Shown here piece by piece: positions 37,529 through 47,821 of a stretch of 64,000 nt of DNA. Location of the stretch: NCBI RefSeq assembly GCF_025398315.1, contig NZ_JAODOQ010000001.1:1116001-1180000 (forward strand). The letters run 5' to 3'. The notes under the pieces are model-generated. The model worked only from the letters and a program-made list of their open reading frames with translations, had not been told where the DNA came from and made no database searches. Origin of the DNA: Shewanella phaeophyticola (GTDB lineage: Bacteria; Pseudomonadota; Gammaproteobacteria; Enterobacterales; Shewanellaceae). The position numbers and the translations under genes are program-made. Position 1 is the first letter of the stretch, and every line of letters starts with the position of its first letter.

Positions 37529-37885
37529 TTAAATGCCAAAGGCCTTACGCTCAGATTCACACTCATATTCTGCCATCTCAAACTCACGGCAAATAAGTGG
37601 TCTTAGCTCGTAAATTGAACACATCATGGTGTCTCTGTCTAGCGCTGCGCACCAACCATCATCAAGGCGACGCATCACTTCTCCGCCCCAATTATCTTTG
37701 GCTATATAGACTTTGGGTACGCCGGTTTCGGTAATTAACATCACTTCTAAACGGCAGCAGCATGCTTGACAGTTTGAGCAGGTTATCGGATTTTGGCTTG
37801 GCGTAGCGGTGTCGATAGCACTGCCTGATTGAGGTGAGGCGCTAGGTGCTATATCGGTAAACTTGGCAATAAGATTTGAAGGCAT
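37529..37885 (-). CDS. YkgJ-type cysteine cluster protein
   Basis: A 118-residue soluble protein with the pattern CSNCQACCC near residue 36, then WCAALD, CSIYELRPLICREF and a late Cys, which is the YkgJ-family zinc or iron-binding cysteine cluster (formerly UPF0153). Function unknown. The Ser/Pro-rich N-terminus is variable in the family. Convergent with the iron-cluster gene. Confidence 0.8.
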   Translation of the reverse strand: MPSNLIAKFTDIAPSASPQSGSAIDTATPSQNPITCSNCQACCCRLEVMLITETGVPKVYIAKDNWGGEVMRRLDDGWCAALDRDTMMCSIYELRPLICREFEMAEYECESERKAFGI

Positions 37886-38109
37886 TAAAGGCTGCGGTTA
37901 ACTATTTTGGCTAAGGATACCGTAAATTAGCAGAGGTAAGAAAATTTACTTTACATTGGAAGCGTTAATTTTTAACAGGCTCTAAAATTTCTATTTTATC
38001 TTAACTCTACATTTGTTATCTTTTTGTGTTTAAAAAGTTAAAAGTGATAGTGAGGTCAGTTATTTACCGACTTCATCAATAATAATAACAATCGACATGG
38101 AGTGGTTGT

Positions 38110-38667
38110 GTGAATCAATATCGACAATGGGTGTTAGGCGCCTTTGGTATGGCGTTATGTGGAGTGTCAACTTTAGGGTATTGCCTCCCCAAATTGGGTG
38201 ACGACGAGGGGTATATTCTTGTTGCGATGAAAATTGAGCAAGGTTACGTACCGAGTCATATTACCATAGAGGGTAAAGGCTGGCTGTCAGATTTGAAGCT
38301 CGAACAAGTTAAACCTAATTACAACTACTGGCTAGAAGTGGTAGATGCAGGCAGTTATACATGGGACCGCGTGTACCTAGGCAAACGGACGTATATTGAC
38401 GTTGCCGAACAAGGCTACGTGATAAATGTCGAGGCCGGAAAGATTAATTATGCCGGCCATCTTTCAATGTATACCGAAATGAATGGCAGTTTAGATACCT
38501 TGATTGGTGGTGCTCGGTTCTATTTTAATAACAAAGCCAGCCAAGCGTTGGAATACATGGAAGCGAGTTATCCTGAAGTGTTAACTCAATATAATTTGAA
38601 CTACACAGGCAAAGAAAAAGATCACTTTTTTGAATATGCTAAAGCAATTGAAGGGAATCAATTATGA
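38110..38667 (+). CDS. Exported protein of unknown function, coupled to an S9 peptidase
   Basis: A 185-residue protein from a GTG start with GGAG seven bases upstream. The N-terminus is a signal peptide (WVLGAFGMALCGVSTLGYC). The mature part begins LPKLGDDEGYILVAMKIEQ and appears mostly beta-stranded, then helical near the end (SQALEYMEASYPEVL). No family recognised with confidence. Its TGA stop overlaps the ATG of the peptidase gene by four bases, implying that the two products are made together. Confidence 0.65.
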   Translation: MNQYRQWVLGAFGMALCGVSTLGYCLPKLGDDEGYILVAMKIEQGYVPSHITIEGKGWLSDLKLEQVKPNYNYWLEVVDAGSYTWDRVYLGKRTYIDVAEQGYVINVEAGKINYAGHLSMYTEMNGSLDTLIGGARFYFNNKASQALEYMEASYPEVLTQYNLNYTGKEKDHFFEYAKAIEGNQL

Positions 38668-40562
38668 AGCTGATTAACGGTATTCTCATCGCTCTAACGT
38701 TTATTTCTATGGCTGCCACCGCAAACCTTGAAGACGACTTCTTCAGAAACCCAGATGTCGTCGCGCCTAAGTTAAGTCCCCAGGGTCAACACTTACTGTA
38801 TAAAAAGCTGGTCGATAACAATTATACTGTGGTACTTGCTGGCACAGATTTTAGTTGGGATACCAAGGTAATTAGTTTTGGCCTGCAATCTAAGAGAGTC
38901 ATTAGTGACTTTGGTTGGTTAGGAAAAACCTATTTTAGTGTCACCACATTTGATCGCCACTCTGGTATGCAGTTATTGGTGTACAAAGTGGATGAAGCCA
39001 ATAGCGTGACTCAGGTTGCTTTGTTAAAACATACTTATTTATTTGACCCATTACTTGCGGTTGACGACACCTTTATTGCTCAGCGCTATAAAAATGGTAA
39101 AGCCCACTTATTTACTATTAACGTGACTGAAGACAGTTTTGAAGCACAGTTTCGGAGTAAAAAGCGTATATCAAAAGGCCCATTTCCTGAAGGGGGTGGT
39201 TACTTAACTCTTTTGGTGAACCCAACGTTAATTTTATTAGCGAAGGTGGTGTTACAGAAGTTCATGTTAAAAAAGCCGACAATCGAAAGTGGCAACAAGT
39301 TTGGCGGCAAAGTGATCAAACTAAATTTATACCCGTATGGTTTGATGATGCTAAAAATGAACTGTTAGTGTTATCTGAGCAGCAAAGTGGTTATCAAAGT
39401 TTATCTCGTTATGATATTCAGTCTCAGACGTTTAGCGGCGAAGTGTACCGTTTACCTGGGCGTGATATTGTTGGCATTATTCAAAATCCTTATGACAGCA
39501 GTATCATAGGTTATACCTATATGCTCGGTGGCGTATTGGTGCAAAATTATGACAATAAGTTGTCGACATACACCAGTGCATCAGAGGACAAAGAAGACAG
39601 TTATGTGATTCACTTTGATCAAGATTACCAAAAAATAGTCACCATTAATCAATCGATTGATTCACCTTCCGCATACTACCTATTTGACACTAAAACAGGT
39701 CATAGTCAGCTGATTGGTGAAGAACGTCCCTGGTTAAATAAGTACTCATTAGGTAAAAGCTCTGTGATTAAATCGATTTCTTCAGACGGTGTTGAAGTTG
39801 AGTCGTATTTGACCATGCCAAGCCAATCTACAGTGAAAGAGGTGCCTTTATTGGTGATGCCTCATGGCGGAGCCATTAGGTGTTAATGACACGCGACATT
39901 TTTCAGTGGATGTGCATTATTTTGTGCAAAAAGGCTATGCGGTATTAACGCCAAACTATCGTGGTTCATCAGGCTTTGGCAAAAAATTTCTTAACAGTGG
40001 CAAGCGTCAATGGGGTCGGCTCATTGAAGACGATATAGAATCAGCAGTAACTCAAGCCATTGCTAGGCAAGATATTGATGGTCAAAAAGTGTGTGTATTT
40101 GGCATAAGTTACGGTGGTTATTCAGCATTAATAAGTGCCATAAGACGGCCTGATTTGTATAAATGTGCCATTTCTTATGCTGGCGTGACAGACATTCCAT
40201 TGCTGTTTTCAGATCATAATATTTCTGAAAAAGATGATTCTCGACGGGTGTTGATTGATATTCTTGGCGACCCAAATGAATCTTGGGATACCTTAGTTGA
40301 GTACTCTCCGGTGTATAGAATGAATGAACTGTCGATTCCTATTTTTATTGCTCAAGGTGGCAGGGATCGCGTGGTTGATTCGGAGCATTATTTCCGCTTG
40401 AAGTACGTATTGGATAAATTAGGCAAGCCGTATGAATCGATGTTTTTTGGCAATGAGGTTCATGGGTTTAACTACATTAATACTCAGCAAGCGTTATACA
40501 ACAGTATTGATCAATTTATGCAGCAAAGCTTTGCTGAAAGTGAAGTCACGCCAACACTATAA
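38664..40562 (+). pseudogene. S9-family (prolyl oligopeptidase-type) exported peptidase, two frameshifts
   Basis: A signal peptide (NGILIALTFISMAATA) is followed by a beta-propeller-like region (ISDFGWLGKTYFSV, VDDTFIAQRY) and a C-terminal alpha/beta hydrolase with nucleophile GISYGGYS, acid in GGRDRVV and His in EVHGF. Frames change near 39205 (one base missing) and near 39873, where MPHGG and PLGVNDTRHF are split by one extra base. Restored length is about 632 residues, normal for acylaminoacyl-peptidase-like S9C enzymes. Coupled to the upstream exported protein. Confidence 0.85.
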
Positions 40563-40580
40563 CTGTCTTGTCATTTAATG

Positions 40581-40606
40581 AAGCCACCGTATGTTAGTGG
40601 CTTTTA
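40581..40606 (+). terminator. Rho-independent terminator after the peptidase gene
   Basis: An AAGCCAC/GTGGCTT stem with a nine-base loop and TTTTA lies 19 bases after the stop. Confidence 0.65.
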
Positions 40607-40712
40607 ATGTTAACGAATGTTTTAACTACGACAACTAATCTAAAATACCATTAAAGTTAGGTTGTTCTGTTTGTTTTATGGTGATTAAGTTGGATTTCTT
40701 TTAATTGATCAC

Positions 40713-40740
40713 AAAAAAGCACCACAAGGTGCTTTTTTGT
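40713..40740. terminator. Bidirectional terminator between convergent genes
   Basis: AAAAAAGCACC/GGTGCTTTTTT with an ACAA loop: a perfect stem with A- and T-runs on both sides, facing both the peptidase gene and the leftward gene at 41.5 kb. Confidence 0.85.
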
Positions 40741-40767
40741 TGTTAATCTATTGATTATAAACCAATA

Positions 40768-41556
40768 TTATAGATTCAATAAGTAGGATTTAATAAATTG
40801 AGGCTGGTTTGGCGCTTTTGGTGTCGTTTTAAATGCTAGGGTTTCATTGTTTTGACGCAGTTTTAACTCATCAGTAAATTGGCATTCAATGGTATTAATG
40901 TGAGCGATTTTCTTTTTAAAGCTTTGATCGTTTTCACACATAGAAACCATTTCATTTGCTACCTGTGCGCAAAATGAACCGACAGCGTAAGTTTGCAACG
41001 CTTTATCATCAATTGTTTTCCAATCAACTTTTGTCTCTACTTTGAGGCCGCATTGCTTATCTATTTCGTTATTCGCATCAATGATATTTTTCTGCTGGTA
41101 AGTTAAGTGTTTTTCACGATTAAACATTGCTAACTTAGCTTGAACACCTTGACTCTGTTGCTCTTCGAATTGCGCTTTTAAATCTGCAACAATGATTGGG
41201 TTAGACTTGTCTTTTGTGGCTAAATAAATACCATCTCTGCTACCAGGTATATATAGAGTGTACGAACAACAACCATATCCGTCATCAACACTGATTAAAC
41301 TTCGCTCAGTACCATCATAAATATATTTATAAGCGTTGTTACTACCATGAGGTTTAAAATCGGTCAAAAATGCAATGTCATCAATCTCATGATTAATGCC
41401 TGTTACTTTAACTAACGCTTGTTTTTTATCAGTTGTTGGCACAATAACAACATTGACACCATCACCAGAACTCAGCGCTATTGGATATTTAGCGAGTTCT
41501 AAAGCAAAGCTGTTAGATGATAGGAGCACACAGGCGATAAACAATATTTTTTTCAC
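40768..41556 (-). CDS. Exported protein of unknown function
   Basis: A 262-residue protein with a clear signal peptide (KKILFIACVLLSSNSFA). The mature part has a Cys pair (DDGYGCCSYTLYIPG) and a C-terminal half with spaced Cys residues (KQCGLKV, SFCAQV, SMCEND, IECQF) reminiscent of disulphide-stabilised helical proteins. No family recognised. Single gene between terminators. Frame intact. Confidence 0.6.
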   Translation of the reverse strand: MKKILFIACVLLSSNSFALELAKYPIALSSGDGVNVVIVPTTDKKQALVKVTGINHEIDDIAFLTDFKPHGSNNAYKYIYDGTERSLISVDDGYGCCSYTLYIPGSRDGIYLATKDKSNPIIVADLKAQFEEQQSQGVQAKLAMFNREKHLTYQQKNIIDANNEIDKQCGLKVETKVDWKTIDDKALQTYAVGSFCAQVANEMVSMCENDQSFKKKIAHINTIECQFTDELKLRQNNETLAFKTTPKAPNQPQFIKSYLLNL

Positions 41557-41877
41557 AATAAGTCCTTTTAAGTTTTTTAAGTTTTTGATTATATGAATTT
41601 ATAATATTGATGGTAATTGATTTTAAGTGTGATGTCTCGAGTAACTTTACAGTGTCTTCTCGTTAAAATGTAATACGACCAAATCAAAAATATCAGTCAT
41701 CAAGCCATTAAATATGGATTGATGACTTTAGTAAACAAAGTTGGAAGACTTATTTGCGAAGATAAATTTAGTGACATTACTTCAAGTAGATAAGCGTGCC
41801 TTAATTAGATCGGTATACCCACTCAAAATCGATAAATCATTATCCTGCTAATCTCTGTGCGTTATGCTCAACTGACA
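41557..41877. other. Intergenic region, nothing recognised
   Basis: This 321-base AT-rich stretch lies between the start of the exported-protein gene and the end of recD. I see no credible gene, strong hairpin or repeat. Confidence 0.6.
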
Positions 41878-44012
41878 TTACCCCCACAATCTCCAGGCCA
41901 AGCCCGATGCGCGTGAGGTGGCTTGCTGGCTGGCTTTTTCAAATATGTTTGCGCTGCCTAGGCAATAAAAATGGTTTTTGGCGCGGGTGATGGCGGTGTA
42001 TACCAGTTCTTTGGTGAGTAACTGCCATTGGGCGATGCTCGGGCGTGTGGGCAGCACAAAGCTGACTTTATCAAATTCGCTGCCCTGGCTTTTGTGTACT
42101 GTCATGGCGTAGCAGGTTTGGTGGCTTGGTAATCTGGCGGGCAATACTTTTAATAAGCTGCCATCAGCCATCACAAAATGCGCCATTAAGCGCTCTGGTT
42201 TATTGCGGTCTTGTAAAATTAAGCCAATGTCGCCATTGAATAAGCCTAGGTTGTAATCGTTACTTTGAATAATGATGGGTCTGCCAAGGTAAAACTCACC
42301 TTGAACATGGATTAATCGAGCTTGTTTTAGGCTTTCAGTCACCGCAATGTTGATGCCTTCAACGCCAAATTCACCGGCACGCATGGCGCATAAAATACGG
42401 TATTGGTTAAAGCTGTCGATAATGGCTTGTTCACTGTGTGGTAACACAATTGGCTCATGGGATTCTGTCTCTGGGTCAGTTTGTCGCTGAGAGTATGCCA
42501 AAATCGCCTGTTGATTGGCGTTAACTTGCTGTAAATATTCTCCATAAGCCTGTACCGATAACCACAGTAATTGCTGTTTACCCACGTTTTCACCCTGGGC
42601 ATTTTGTTGGTGTTCATACCAATTCAGCTCGGCGTGTTGTTGGCGCCACACCTGACGGATAGCAGTCACGTTAGCCTGATTGACAGCATTTGCGAGCAAG
42701 CCAATGCCGGCATCACCTTTAAAACGATGACTGTGCATTAACATGCATAAGCTGTCGCCGATTTTCGGTTGTGGGTGAATAAACTGACTTACATCTTGAC
42801 CTGTTAGTTGACCAATTTGCAGCGCTTGGTAGCCTGGCTGTAACGCATTGACCATGGTGATGGCATATTATCTTGCCCATGCTTTAAACCAATGCAAATG
42901 TCGGCTAATACAGCGCCTGCTTCAACGGAGGCGAGCTGGTCTTGATCTCCCAGTAAAATCAATCTGCCATGAGCGGGTAAGGCGCTGAGCAGTTTGTGCA
43001 TCATGGGTAGGTCGACCATTGAGGCTTCGTCGACCACTAATAAGTCGAGCCGTAATGGATTGTCTTGATGATGCCTAAATTGGTGCGAGTTAGGTATAAC
43101 CCCTAAGAGTCTATGCAACGTTGAAGCTTCTTCTGGGATGTTAGTGAGCGCTTCAATCAACACAGCAGCAATGCTTTGATCAGCTAATTGGGTTAGTTCT
43201 TTGTGCAAACGCTGCTTTGAGGCTTTAATCGATTCACTTAAGCGTGCAGCTGCTTTACCTGTGGGCGCGACTAGGCGAATGGTTAAATTCGATTGGGTAA
43301 GTAGCAATAATAATAACTTGGTTACCGTGGTGGTTTTACCGGTACCCGAGCCGCCAGTGATCACCGCTAATGCGTTGATGAGCGCGGTGGCAGTGGCGAT
43401 TTTTTGCCAATCTATAATGGCAGAATTATCTGTTTGTTTATTGGGAAATAAGTTGTCGATAAGCTGTGGCAATTGGCTTTGGCTTAAATCAATATCGATT
43501 TGCTGGCTGGCAAGCTGGGTCAGTTTATTAGCGACTTGGGTTTCAAAAAAGTGGTATTTATTAAGATATAAACGGCCATACTCTAAAATTAATGGCTTAT
43601 TGTCACCGGGTAAACCGACAGCGTCAAACTGACTGATTTGTTCAATCAATTGGCTATGGTTTAGGCTGATTTGGCAGTTAATGTGTGCATATTTGTGGCT
43701 GTCTTCTGCCATCGGGTTGGCTAAATTAATTTGCTCAATAACCAAACAACTGTGCTGATTAGACAGTTGTTGGCTTAATAACGCGCACACTAACAGAAAC
43801 AGCGATGTTGAACTGTTATCTGGCTGTAATGGCTGTTGCACGTTTTCAGTATTAGCCGCTGTGTTTTGCACAGAAGTGTCAGCCGATACCTGTGTTGACA
43901 TAGATTCAATACTGGCAAGTTCAAGAGCAAAATGGCGGTCAAGCGGAGTTAATAAGCGCTGTTGTTGCCATTGTTTAAGCAATAAATCGATAGGCAGACT
44001 GAGCATTAGCAT
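41878..44012 (-). pseudogene. recD: RecD exonuclease V alpha subunit, frameshifted
   Basis: A superfamily 1B 5'-3' helicase of RecBCD. Visible motifs are Walker A GGSGTGKTTT, the motif II acidic box LLVVDEASMVDL, the GDQDQLASVEAGAVL segment, and the late MTVHKSQGSEF and ELVYTAITRAK blocks. The frame changes near 42842 (one base missing): the first ends in SMRYSQATKRC, the other continues MVNALQPGYQAL. Restored length is about 711 residues, longer than E. coli (608) with a Gln/Asn/Thr-rich N-terminal insertion. The start overlaps the recB end. Confidence 0.9.
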
Positions 44013-47000
44013 GTTGGCGTCTCCATAACAGCGTGAGTTGCATCGCCATTAAATAGGCTGTCGAGTTGCTCAATTAACGCTTGTGGTGGTTTGTCAAAAA
44101 ATACGCCACTACCGGGGTGTTCTGGGCTCATGCCGCGTAAAAATAAGTAATAGCAGCCGCCCAGGTGTTGCTGGTAATCATAGCCGGGTAAGCGTAAGCG
44201 TAAATAACGATGTAATGCCAGGGTATACAAGATGTACTGCAAGTTATAGCGGTGGCTATTAATGGCTTGTGCCATGGCGCTTTCGCTATAGTCGCTAAAC
44301 TTGTCGCCAAGATGGTTAGACTTATAATCGGCAATGTAATAGCGGCTACTGGTGCTCAAAGGTTAAATCGATAAAGCCTTTTAGCATGCCTTGCAAGGTG
44401 TCAAAGTCGAGCCCGGCGACATAGCCGTGTTGCTGTAATATGTGGTTTAACTGCTGCGCTTGTAAGGTGGAGATAGGCAGATAAAACTCCATTTCGACAC
44501 TGGTTTGTTTGGACGGCAATTGCATTAGGTTAATCGCGTCTGAGTCATGGTGAATTGATTGATGCTTGGCTAACGGTGTCGCTAAAATATGTTGATACCA
44601 CAGGCTTAACGGTTCAAACCATAATGTTTCATCAAAACCATATTGCTTCATGGCTTTTTGCAACGCGCCGGCAAGTTCAGTGTCTGCTTGGGTAAAATCA
44701 AATAGCTCTAACACTAAGTGCATAAAGCTACCGGCGTTAGCGCCTCGCTCAAAGCTAAAGCGGTCAAGTTGTGGCTCAAGGAGTTCGTCATCTTGTAACT
44801 GCAATTGCAGCAGTTCATCACTAAAGTCTTCATCATCGGCACCTGGGGCGACGCGCTCATGGGGCAAATGTTTCACTAGGCCTGAGTAACTGCCGACTCG
44901 CCAGCCTAAACTTGGCTTACGTGTAAGCGCTTTAGCGCTTAAATGCACATCGTTGTTATCAGTGCTGGTTAGTGCTGATGTGTCGATGGTATCGGTAATT
45001 TGGCTTACGCTAATAGCATCAATAGTGGCGATTTTGTCGACCTGCGCTTTGATTAAATTAAACTCGGTGTGCTTATCGACAATCCCCAATAAATAGCCAA
45101 TTCCGGTTTCGTGCAGTTGGCTGCTGATGCCCGCTTTGAGCTTGCGACTTTGATTGGCAATGTATAAATAACACACATAAATAGGCCGGGTTAATGCAAC
45201 GTACAATAAACGTAAATCTTCGGCGAGGGTTTCTTGTTTAAGCAGCTCCCAACCTTCATCTGTAGCGTCTATGTCCCACACTAATTGCTCATTTTGGTGA
45301 TACAACATCGGTGACGGGCGTCGGCTGTTGTTTCTGGCGAGGCTAATAAATGGCACAAAACACACAGGGTATTCAAGCCCCTTACTTTTGTGAATTGTCA
45401 CAATTTGCACCAAGTTTTGTTCACTCTCTAGGCGCAGCTGTTGCTCATCGCCGCTTTGGGTGCTGATAAGCTGTTGCTCATACCAATTAATTAAGGCGCT
45501 ACTGCCATCAAGCTCGGTGGCTTTTTGCTGCAGTAATTCGGCTAAATGCCTAAAGTCGGTAAGGCGACGCTCGCCCGAACCTTTACTGTTTGCCGCCTTG
45601 TCACTGTCGTTAATATCGTTAATGTGTTCGCTTTTAATCTGCTCAGCTTGCGACAGATATCGATGAATTAATTGGGTTTCGCTGGCAAAGTTAAGCAGCG
45701 CTGGCATCACGCCGCGTGTTAACCATAGCTCGTGCCAGTGAATAAATTGATTGAGCACTTGTTGGCGCTGTTCTTCATCCTGATTAAATTGATGAATTTG
45801 TAATGCACTGTAGCCCACTAACTCGGTGGCGAGGGCGGCACGGATGGCTCGCTCATCTTTTGGGGTGGCGAGGGCATACAACAACAGCGCCATTTCACGT
45901 GCTTCTAGAGTGTTAAACACACTGTCGCGACTTAAAAATACCGCACCAATTTTACGGGCTGACAACTCAGCTTTCATCACCGCGGCTTCGTTGCGATCGC
46001 GCACCAACACAGCAATGTGTTTCGCAATGAGCGGTTCACCCTCTGTGTTGCCTTTGTTGTTTATAGTGCATAACCCTTGCTGCGATTCGGTTAATAAACG
46101 TTTTATTTCACTGGCGGCGTCGGCGGCAAGTATCTGTCGGGCAGTGGCTTTATTTAAGCCAAGTTCACTGTCTTCGGCGAGTAATTTAATCCGTAATGCG
46201 CTTGGGTCTGTATTGGCTTCTGTTAACCGTTTATGAGCCGAAGTGGGTGGCGTATTGACTTGGTCATAAGGAATTTCATCACTAATAAACGGATTGCTGT
46301 GCTGGCTAAATAATTGATTGACGCCGTCGACTAACTTGGTGGATGAGCGATAGTTTGTCTCTAGATTATAGTGCGCTTGTGTTTGTTGGCGAGTCGCAAT
46401 GTAGGTGTAAATATCGGCGCCGCGAGAAGGCATAAATGGCTTGTTTAGGGTCGCCAATCATTAACAAACTGAGCTTGCCTGTTTGCTGGCCGTTTGCTTC
46501 AACCTGCTCAGGGCTGTTTGTTTCAATTGGCTCAGGGCTGTTTGTTTCAATTGGCTCAGGGCTGTTCTCTGCAACAAGTTCAAGTTGGGAGGCCAGTGGC
46601 TGCTGGTAGACCTGGTTAAAAATAGTAAATTGCAGCGGATCGGTATCTTGGAACTCATCAATTAATGCTACTGGAAATCGCTTGGCGATCGCCTGGCCTA
46701 AAGTGTGCGGATTTTGGCTTAATGCCATGGCTAAACTGAGTAGTAAATCATCGGGCGTCATTAAGTTGCGTTGCTGCTTTTGCCCAGCAAAACGTTGGCG
46801 GATCCCTTCACGAGCGCGCACTAAAAATGATGGAATTAACTGATTAATGAGCTCAAGTAACTTGTCGATATGTTCAAGCAAGGGGGCTTCAGCTGCGCTG
46901 GGTAGCACTCCGCCTTTATTGAGTTTAAGCTCTGATAAGGCAATTTGTTCTAAGGCTTTAATTGGCGGTAATCCCTGGCCGAATGTTGCCCAGTTACTGA

Positions 47001-47821
47001 TGTCGTCAAACACCTTGGCAAGCTTGGGGTAACCATCGCTTGCTTTACCAAAGCGTTGGCCATTGAGGGGCAGTTTATGCAGTAATGCTAAGGTGTCGTT
47101 GTGTTTGCCTCGCCATAATAAATTAAAACGATTTAGGCTTATGCTTAACTCTGAGCTGAGTTTATCAAATGCCAGTGGCTGGTTTGACAATTGAGCACTG
47201 ACTGGCACCAAGTAACGGGCGTAAATTTTGTGCCAGCGCATCGGGTTCGGCAAATTTATCGCTAATGGCTTCGGCTAAAAAGGGCGGCAACGGATAACAG
47301 ACTTCACGCCAAAAATCACGCACGGCATGATGTAAAAATTCGCTGTCATCAAGGGTGAATTCTGACTCAAACAGGAGTGAGGATTCAAAAGCCATGTCGG
47401 ATAAAATACGCTGACAAAAACCATGAATGGTAAATATGGCGGCTTCGTCTAACGATTTTAAAGCTAAATCTAGGCGGCGCAGCGCGATAGGGCGCTCATC
47501 TTCTGTAATGTCTTGGTATAACTGCTCAATAAACGGATCGTCAATGGGCAAGCCTAAAAAACGTTTAAATGCCAAGTTGATACGTTTACGGATCCGGTCG
47601 CGCAGTTCTTCGGTTGCGGCATTGGTAAAGGTCACTACCAAAATTTGTTCACAGCTCAGTGGTGCATTGGCGCCATGGCCGAGTAATAAACGTAAATACA
47701 AACCCGATATCGTATAGGTTTTACCGGTACCGGCGCTGGCCTCAATTAAACTGGAGCCTGCAAAGGGCAGGGTTAATGCGTCTAACGGGGTGACTTTATT
47801 GTCGCTGCTGGCTTGCTTCAT
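44006..47821 (-). pseudogene. recB: RecB exonuclease V beta subunit, three frameshifts
   Basis: A UvrD-type 3'-5' helicase fused to a nuclease domain. Motif I ASAGTGKT, motif Ia TFTNAATEEL, motif II LIDEFQDTDP, motif III GDPKQAIYAF, motif V VTIHKSKGLEYP and the nuclease core (GFIDLTFEHQ, IADYKSNHLG) are all present. Three one-base insertions break it. They lie near 47190, near 46430 (inside IYAF/RGADIYTY) and near 44349 (within the nuclease site between FEHQ and RYYIADYK). Restored length is about 1270 residues. A 24-bp repeat array lies between motifs II and III. Starts within the recC stop (ATGA). Confidence 0.92.
46487..46582 (-). repeat. 24-bp tandem repeat inside recB
   Basis: Copies at 46511-46534 and 46535-46558 are identical (encoding NSPEPIET twice on the minus strand), with degenerate copies on each side (NSPEQVEA and a partial one). 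The unit keeps the reading frame. It encodes an acidic, Pro-rich linker inserted between helicase motifs II and III. Confidence 0.85.

Noticed and set aside
44650..46236. Several rightward open frames of 60-140 codons inside recB
   Set aside because: They are antisense shadows of the conserved recB coding frame, Ser/Leu-rich, without ribosome sites.
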